Source: Deuterostichococcus epilithicus | Lineage: Eukaryota > Chlorophyta > Trebouxiophyceae > Prasiolales > Stichococcaceae | DNA length: 64,000 nt | Assembly (NCBI GenBank): GCA_033439295.1 | Contig: JAVTLE010000014.1 | Coordinates: 2,232,001-2,296,000, forward strand | Reading direction: 5' to 3' | Shown here: positions 56,872 through 64,000 of the stretch, in pieces | Layout of the letters: each line of letters begins with the position of its first letter | Numbering within the stretch: position 1 is the first letter of the stretch | Notes under the pieces: generated by a model | The model's input: only the letters and a program-made list of their open reading frames with translations | What the model was told of the DNA's origin: nothing | The model's database searches: none | Program-made: the position numbers and the translations under genes

Positions 56872-58980
56872 TCAGCCAATCAGGTGTGCTGAAGACATTT
56901 GCACATGAGCCGAGTCGGTCAGGTGGAAAATCTGCAGCAACACGTGCGGGCGGACCTTGACGGCAGACGGCGGCCGAAGGCCAAACTGTGGCGGCATCAG
57001 GCCCTGCAGATGAGCCAGCACGCAAGGTTGTCTTCAAATGCAACTGCCAGCACACCGGAAGCTGATGCTGACGGCAAGCGGAGCAGCACGCGCGGCGTGC
57101 CTCTGAACTGGGCACAGGCTGCCATGTGACGATGGGAGATTTTCGCATCAGGTCCTCAGGATGGGGCCTGTTTCTGAATGAGTGGCCCAAAGCAGGTCGT
57201 CGGAGGCGAGTACAGAGATGATACCACACAAATCACCTTGGCGGCAAGCACCGATGCCAGCTCTGGCGGCATGTTCGGGTCGCGGCCGGCGACCGGCTCG
57301 TACAGCTGGATGCGGCCCTGCATGCGCGCCTCCGCATGCGCCTGTTGCACCTCCCGGATGTAGGCGCGCCACTTGGCGGGCGTGAGGCCATAGTTGAAGA
57401 AAGCGCTCGTCTCCGCGCCCGGCACCTTCCACGGCGCGTCCACCACCCTGCATTGACATGAATGGCGCGATGATGTGATGACGTGGTGTGTGTCTGGTGG
57501 CACGTTCCGCGGCGCGTCCACCACCCAGCAGATGGTGCACTGCCAGTATCGATCCGGGGACTGCATCAGAAATCGCAGCAGCTTGCGAGTGTGCACGTCC
57601 ACCATGCGTCGATCACCCAGGCCTGGCGGCAATATCATGGTGTACAGCGGCAGCGAGTGTCTGATGACAGCGCCGTGCCGATCTGTGTGTGGACAGTCTA
57701 GTTGGCTTTGTGACAGAAGCAGAGCTTGATTGCGACAGGGCAATGGCCAGCACAAGGGACATATGTGCGCAGCCAGACCTGTCGAGGTCCAGCTCGAAGA
57801 CGCCGCCCTGGCCCAGGGTGATGAACTCGTGGTACTCGTCCGGTGTCACCCGCGTCTGCCCTGGCAACTTGATGGGCTGCCCTGCCTGGGCCGACTCTGG
57901 GAATGCCATCGTGTCGTCCCTCTCGAGGGCGGTTGCGCCTACCATCAGGGCAGGCATCCAAGGGTAAGTTCCGTCTGTCCCTCTACAGGATGGGCGAAAC
58001 GGCATCGGCGACACAGACATGTGCAGGTGACTGCAGCAGATGGAGAGCATATGGCATCTGCTGCGCAGGCTGCTGCCCGATTGTCACCAGTGCTCACTGC
58101 GCACTTAGAGGGATGAACTGAGGCCGCCACGGCCGAGTGCCCAAGCCCCTGCCGCCGCCGGGGCCGCCCCTGCCAGGGCCACCCGACCACGGCCCCGCCG
58201 GCTGTGCGGCGCCAGACCCAGCGTCCATGTAAGGCCCGGGCGCCTCCGTCCGCGCCGGCGGCGGGGCCCCGGGGCGCGTGTAGCGGAACCCAGTGCTGGC
58301 CAGTGGCGCCGCTGCAGGCGGTCCGCTGGGCGCGTCTGCCTCATCCAGCTGCACCTCAAAGTCGTCGTCCTGCAGGTGCACACGTCAGCTAGGGCAAGTG
58401 CAAGAAGCGTGTCGACTGGATGGCATTGCTGACTGGCTGCTCATTGCATGAGCTCAGAATGCAAGGGGTGCTCAGAGCACGAAGCGACCGGCGGCATTTC
58501 GGAGAAGACCACGACCTTACCGCATCTGCATTGGCATTTGCGGTTGCTGGTTGCGATGGCTCTTCCAGCGTCACCAAGAAATCGTCTGCATCATCGTCGC
58601 CCGCTGGGTCGCCTGCACAGCAGCAGCAGCACCGACTACCAAGAGCTGCAAGTTTGCCGCGCGACAAGTCTAGCACATGTGACAACACTGACTGCCAGGC
58701 GGCACCTGCAGCTCATGGCACCTGGCGGAGGCCCTGGAGCGACGGCCGCCTGCTGCTGCGGCTCCGGCTGACCATGTTGCCGCTGCTGCTGCGGTGGCGG
58801 TGCGGCATAGTCTTCGCCTCCGCCGCCGTCACCGTAGATCTGAGCAGAAGAGGGTTGACCGTTACTGTATAATAGCTATGGTCGAGACAGCCGAAACCGC
58901 TGCAAGGGCATGTGGCACAAGGTTGAGAATCATGCCAGCTGCGGCACACAGCTCACATCATCATACTCCTCGTCGTCCAT
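56872..58980 (-). CDS. FIP1: FIP1-like pre-mRNA 3'-end processing factor
   Basis: Minus-strand exons 58980-58957, 58839-58722, 58612-58521, 58369-58105, 57974-57779, 57447-57237 and probably 57003-56872; phases agree, about 345 residues. It opens MDDEEYDD; acidic blocks follow (GDPAGDDDADDFLVTLEE, DDDFEVQLDEADA). A Gly/Pro/Arg-rich stretch ends RPWRPQFIPL. VTPDEYHEFITLGQGGVFEL then DLD leads into the Fip1 motif APWKVPGAETSAFFNYGLTP and KWRAYIREVQ. Then come RIQLYEPVAG and DPNMPPELAS, as in plant FIP1. FIP1 bridges poly(A) polymerase and CPSF and binds U-rich RNA. The final exon (GLMPPQFGLRPPS) fits in phase but is less secure; read-through to a stop near 57156 is the alternative. Confidence 0.88.
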
Positions 58981-59716
58981 CGTGGCCGCTGCTTTATTTG
59001 TGCGGAGTTGCGGCTCAATGTGAGGGGCGACGCAGTTGCCTCCTCAGACGTGGGCACTGCAGCAGGCGACAGAGATGACTGCAGCGTCGCACATCGGCCA
59101 GGAACAGCGCGTGTCACTACGCAGGTACCATTGGGTGTGCAAGCGTGAACAAGGCGTTTTGTCCAGTTGCATGGCCGCACAGCGACATCAGCAGCTTCAA
59201 AAATGCTTTGCAGTTGCGTAATGATTAGTCAGGGCCTGAGACATAGCATAAGCTTGCATCAAGCGGCTTCGCCGCGACCGCTGACGAGAATTTGTAGCAT
59301 GTTCCAGCTCGCGATCGAATTGCCGAGACGCTGAGCTGCTGTGGTTCTCCAAGTAAAGTTGAGTTTCACTTGGCGATCCCCCATGCGTTTTCGATCGAAG
59401 CGTTCGACAGCAGCTGCCGACACAAAGTATCGCTGACGTCATTGTGTGATGTCGCTTCGTCAAAGGCGACAACGCAGCGATCACAATGGGAACAGCCATC
59501 TTGAATTTCGACCGGTCCTGTCGCCCAAATCCCACGAGGGTCGGACTTTGCCGATCGTCGCGGCGTTCTACTTTGTCCTGGTGCGCTCGACGAGCACCCG
59601 TTGCAAGCGAAACCGCGCAAGGCATGCAAGCCGGCAGCTTGCCCGACCGCATGTGCCGTCAGCGGCGGCGGCCCGGCGACGGCAGCCGTGTCATTGTGTA
59701 GTGTCATGCCTCTCAG
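58981..59716. promoter_or_regulatory. Divergent region, FIP1 / ERMP1-like
   Basis: About 735 bp. It should contain both promoters and the missing first coding exon of the ERMP1-like gene. I could not identify that exon with a proper ATG and donor. No other feature. Confidence 0.35.
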
Positions 59717-62700
59717 GCATCACTGATCTACCTCACGGCCGCGCAGGTGGCTCTTTCGTATTGGGCGCTGATATCGACGCCGCAACCCCTGGCTCATGAT
59801 GCCGCGCCAGAGCGCTTCTCAGAGGCCCGTGCGCTGCAGCATGCTGCGAAGCTGACGGAAAGTGGCGCAGGACGCCTGGTCAGCCACCCGAGCATCGAGG
59901 CCGGCATTCACTACATCACGGCGGCGGCGCAGGAGATTGTGGCAGCAGCCGGTGGCCGGGACGACATCCGCGTCCAGGTAGGCTTGGCATATTGGCAACT
60001 GCCAGCACCCTTCACTTCTGCTCGCTGCAGCATGCGCCGCCATATGCTGCTGCCAACCTGGTATGGAAAGTCACCTCTTGGAGGTGCGAGTGTAAGAGTG
60101 GAAAAGGCAGGACCCTACGGCCCATTGATGACACTGTAGACCTGGGGCGACGCCCGCCCAGCCACTGCCCACACCACATTCCGCGTGTCCCCTGCAGGCG
60201 GAGGTGCAGACTGTGGACGGCGCGCTGCACATGCTGTTCCTGGACAACGTCATCGGCAATGCTTACCAAAACCTGTCCAACATCATCCTCACCATCACAC
60301 CCGCGGAACTGAGCACCCCCAAGGGCGTCCTCGTCGCCTCGCACTACGACAGCCTCATCGGCTCCCCGGGTGCGTTTCTGGTGCTATTCTGGTGATTGCT
60401 CTGCAAGCAATTGATACCCGATGGCATGCAAGCCTGCGGCGCTCTGATGCCGCCGCGCCAGTCTTGCTTCTGTCCAAGCAGCATGATCACGTGTTTGTTC
60501 TCAGGCTGCCATGCTTGCCCACCCTGCAGGTGCGTCAGACTGCGCCTCGCAGATCGCGATCATGCTGGAGGCGGCTCGGACGCTGGTGGCGGACCGCAGC
60601 ATCAAGCTGGTGGCGCCCATCGTGTTCCTGTTTGACGGCGGCGAGGAGACTTTCAGCCAGGTGAGCAGCCGTGCATGTTGTGGCTGCTGCTGATGCTGGT
60701 GCTGCTGATCATGTGCTCGGGCATCAGTGGCAGAACGGAGACCGTGACATGCACCTCCTCAAGTGGGCCACCCAGAACCTTGGAACAATCCGAACGTCGA
60801 GGCATGATGCGCAGCCTGTTCCGTGCTTTCAGGCGGCGCATGGATTCATGCAACAGTATGACCGGCCGCTGGGAGCGTTTATGAACCTGGAGTCCACCGG
60901 CCCAGGCGGACCCGACTATGTGTTCCAGCAGACAGGCAAGCAACCTGGCAGCTTTCGTCAGCCCCTGAATGTGCTGTCATGCATCATGAGTTGCACTGAT
61001 GGGCAGCACCTTGCATGTTGGCGAGAATGCAGTGGTTTCCAGACACCGGTGCTGAAGACTGCTAGAACCACATCAAGGCGGTTTCCAGCAGGGGGCTGGA
61101 CTGTGGCTGCATATGCCCGTGGCGCCAAGCACGCCCGCGGTGCCGTCATTGGGCAGGACATCTTCGAGTCGGGTGCGTTTTTGTGCCTGCCGATGGGCAG
61201 ACAGTAGGCTGTGCACACTGTCACCCTCCTTCCCCTCCCTCCTGAAATGCTGTGCTCCTCCTGCTGGCAGGGGCAAGCCCGACCTGGTGCACCTGGACAC
61301 CCACGTGGCAATGCAACAGCGCTGCCTCGCGGCCCGATGCGCATGGCACTGCCGCCCTGCGGCATTCTCCGATCTCGTTCGGATCTCACCTCTTTGAAAC
61401 CTTGCAGGCCTGCTGCCTGCGGACTCAGATTACCGCATGTTTTCCTACAAGCACTACGGCTCGCTGCCGGGACTGGACATCGCTTTCCTGCTGGACGGCG
61501 CCGCCTACCACACCGATCGGGACACTGTGGACCGCCTGCGCCCGGGCACCCTGCAGGTGAGGCGACCAACAGCCGGATGGCCAGGTCTGCGTTGCAGGAT
61601 TGCACCGGACAACGGACTTGCGGAGACTGTGAGGCGCTCGTGGTGGTGGGATGCCGCTGACCTCGCGATGCCTGATGGACTGGTTCGAGGCCAAGCTCAG
61701 TGTGTCTGGCACTTGCCGCTCGTTCTGAGGTTTTGCACTTCACGCCAGGTGGCACCCGCACTGTCTCGTGTGCAGGCCATGGGCGAGAACGTGGTGGGCG
61801 CCATACCCGAGATTGCGCGGACGCTGGCGCGGCACGAGATCAAGCCCGAGGCCGAGTACAATGCCCCCGCGGTGTACTTTGACCTCTTCGGGCTGTACAT
61901 GGTGCGCCGTTTGCTGTCCACCTGCGCCGACCCCGTTCCTCGGCAAATTGCGTTTCACTCTGTCGCTGGTGCAGCTCCTGCCGCCGCTGCCATGGTGTGC
62001 GTGTTCCTGAAAGCTGTGCAAGGATGGTAGGCTGATTGGGCTGATTCCGGAGTGTGTTTCGCGAGCAGGTGGTCTACTCGCAGAGGGTCGCAAAGGTGCT
62101 GCACAACATACCGGTGCGATGCCTGCAGCGCAGCAAGGGGCAGGCCGCTTCCCATGTTCCGTCTGCCGCATGGCGGCATCCCAAGCATTGGAAGAAGCCA
62201 GGTTCGACATCACCATGAAGACCAGCTCACAGGGTGACTTCACACAACAAAGCCTTTCAGCAGTAACCAGGACAATCGGTGTTTTCGAGCGCTCCACAGG
62301 TGGCGCTGGCACTGGCGGTGCCGCTGATGACGGGGCAGCGCGCCCCAGCTGCTGCGGGCCAGGCGCCGACGTATGGCGCCATCCTCCGCGGCAGCGTCGC
62401 CTATCTGGCCAGCTTCTCTGCGGCGCTCCTCACCCCCGCCCTGCTCGGCCTGGCGCGCGCGCTGGTGTCCGGTGAGTCGCCTTGCGCCGCGCCAGCATGC
62501 TGCGGCAGAGGCCGGTATGACTCGGCCTCATCAGCATTCTGGGCGTCTTCCTGTATGAGCCTTCATCACCTCCTGTTTGGCGCGCAGACGGATGCTGGTA
62601 TGGCACAGAGCTCCCCACTGTTCGAGCAGCCTGATGAACGGGTATGAGCGCCCTGTTGACACGTGCAATGTGTATCATGCGCAGGCCGGCCAATGGTGTG

Positions 62701-64000
62701 GTACTCGGACCACCGGCTGGCGTTCCTGATGTACGTGCCGGCCTCTCTGGCAGGCCTCCTGGCAGTGCAGGTGCGACATGGAGTGCGCCTTCCCGACACT
62801 GATGGGCATCGGAGACCATGCAGCCTGCACGGCCGTGCATGGGAGTCCTGCGTCTCGTGCAGCCGACCGGCTTTCAGTTCAATGAGCTGTCGAGCTACAA
62901 ACATATGGCGACCAGCAGGAAGGAGGGTCTCGAGTGCGCTGCAGGGATGGGCGGGGCGGGCGCTGCGGCTGGACTTGGCCAATGCGCTGCTGGGCATGGC
63001 TGTGGTGCTGGGCGGTCTCGCGAGCGTGATGACCAGCCTGCAGCTGGGGTCCGCATTCCTGTTCGCCTCCTGGGCCGCGGCCGCCCTGCTCGGCATGCCC
63101 GCCGCCGGCCGGGTGCGCAGCGGTCGCCTCGCCTCTGGCGTGACCCCCGGCCCCTGGTTGTGCCGCATGCAATTGCGCCATGCATTCTTGCAGGTGCCAT
63201 GCTGGTCAGCCTGCTGTCGACAGACATCGCCCGTTGCTCAGCGTTCTGGCGGAGCGTGGCGTCCCGAGTGAGGTTTCTGTGCTGTCCTGCCAGCAGGAGC
63301 GCACGCGGCGCAGCCTGCTGACAGGCCTCGCGGCGGCGACCGCACCCGTGGCCTTCTCGCTGCCGATCGCCTTCCTGCTGGCCAACGTGTTGATCGACAA
63401 GACCAGCATGATGGGCGTGCTGCCGCCGCCGCTGGGGCCCGCGGTGCCCGACATCATCATTGGCGCGGTCGTTGGCCTGTCTGCGGCGCTGGCGGCGGGT
63501 TCCATGGGCGTCTGGCTGCCCGCCCTGCTGCCCAGGCGCCGGCTGCGGGTGAGGCTTCGTCTGTGCGACAGCCTCCCGAGACTTCACTACAGTCAGGGTT
63601 CCCCACAGTGGCGTCCCTTGGGCTTTCCTGTTTGCAGGGAGGATGAAGGTTCCTGATGACCGTGTGCCGGGCCTGGCAGCGCCCACCGCTACGCTGGCAA
63701 GGGCCGCCATGACGTGTGCAGCTCTGCGTGGGGCGCGTATCCTGCTGGCACGCAGTGCTCTCACAAACCCACTCACCCCCATTTCCCCTGTGCAGCTGCT
63801 GGCGAGCCTGCTGCTTCTGTTTGCGGTGGCCGCCGCCGCGGCCGCGTCGCTGGCGGCGCAGCCCTACAGCGTGCGCGCCCCCAAGCGCATCCTGGTGCAC
63901 CACGTTTTCAACCAGCGCTCCAACAGCAGCGGCGGCGGCATTGCCTCCGACCAGATCGTCATCGGCGGCTCGGACGTGGTGCTCGTGGAGGATGTGCTGG
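59717..64000 (+). CDS. ERMP1-like ER M28 metallopeptidase, partial at both ends
   Basis: Exons 59717-59977, 60198-60369, 60530-60660, 60833-60935, 61092-61172, 61408-61556, 61776-61901, 62069-62113, 62299-62470, 62685-62770, 62945-about 63108, about 63195-63271, 63297-63548 and 63796-64000 (runs off the edge). The first visible exon carries a membrane helix (ASLIYLTAAQVALSYWALIS). The M28 peptidase follows: VLVASHYDSLIGSPGASD (His and Asp zinc ligands), APIVFLFDGGEETFSQ (catalytic and ligand Glu), AAHGFMQQYDRPLGAFMNLE, then SLPGLDIAFLLDGAAYHTD with a His ligand. Several hydrophobic segments follow (VAYLASFSAALLTPALLGLA; APVAFSLPIAFLLANVL). This layout matches endoplasmic-reticulum metallopeptidase 1. 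The N-terminus upstream of 59717 is not located. The intron after VFQQT uses a GC donor (ACAG|GCAAGC), fixed by phase. Confidence 0.9.

Noticed and set aside
57156-57755. 200-codon continuous minus frame through the FIP1 intron
   Set aside because: The Fip1 motif must follow FELDLD directly, and splicing at 57779/57447 joins them in phase. The intervening translation has no similarity to FIP1 proteins.

Overview
This 64 kb window is nuclear DNA from a green-lineage (Viridiplantae) organism, most likely a chlorophyte green alga. It is GC-rich and intron-dense: nearly every gene is split into 5-14 short exons by introns of about 40-450 bp, so no gene is readable as one long ORF. The gene content supports the green lineage: a chlorophyll b reductase (NOL type), an FLP-like two-repeat MYB, a BET protein of the plant GTE type, a plant-type mitochondrial TatB and an Agenet protein. 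I assembled the gene models by hand from splice signals, reading-phase continuity and family motifs. Models marked high confidence keep phase through every exon. I found no rRNA, tRNA or CRISPR.

Layout. From 1 to about 9.05 kb lies a graveyard of broken LINE retrotransposons of at least two families, in both orientations and nested in one another, mixed with GGTGGC-type minisatellites and a (CAAA)n tract. From 9.3 kb to the right edge lies a compact host gene block of 18 genes: ATG5 (-), a two-GYF-domain RGG protein (+), an FLP-like MYB (+), CTU1 (+), PQBP1 (+), mitochondrial TatB-like (+), a CaMK-type kinase (-), a BuGZ/SUF4 zinc-finger protein (+), NOL (-), a bromodomain-NET GTE protein (+), a Q-rich RRM-like protein (-), an Agenet protein (-), the mitochondrial F1 delta subunit (+), an ALY/REF export factor (-), two unassigned genes (+), FIP1 (-) and an ERMP1-like M28 peptidase running off the right edge (+). 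The only large repeat inside the gene block is a 1 kb AT/GC-alternating tandem array at 49.6-50.6 kb.

How the genes relate. This is not an operon or a single pathway. A noticeable share act on mRNA: PQBP1 (spliceosome), ALY/REF (export), FIP1 (polyadenylation), BuGZ, GYF and RRM-like proteins. Others are ordinary housekeeping: autophagy (ATG5), tRNA 2-thiolation (CTU1), ATP synthase, TatB, ER peptidase and chlorophyll b turnover. Several neighbours are head to head with short shared upstream regions (ATG5/GYF, kinase/BuGZ, NOL/GTE, Agenet/ATP synthase). The most unusual genome-level signal is a high frequency of GC-AG introns: at least eight of roughly 120 inferred introns, three of them consecutive in one gene. 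I did not find a clearly new defence, mobile or metabolic system.
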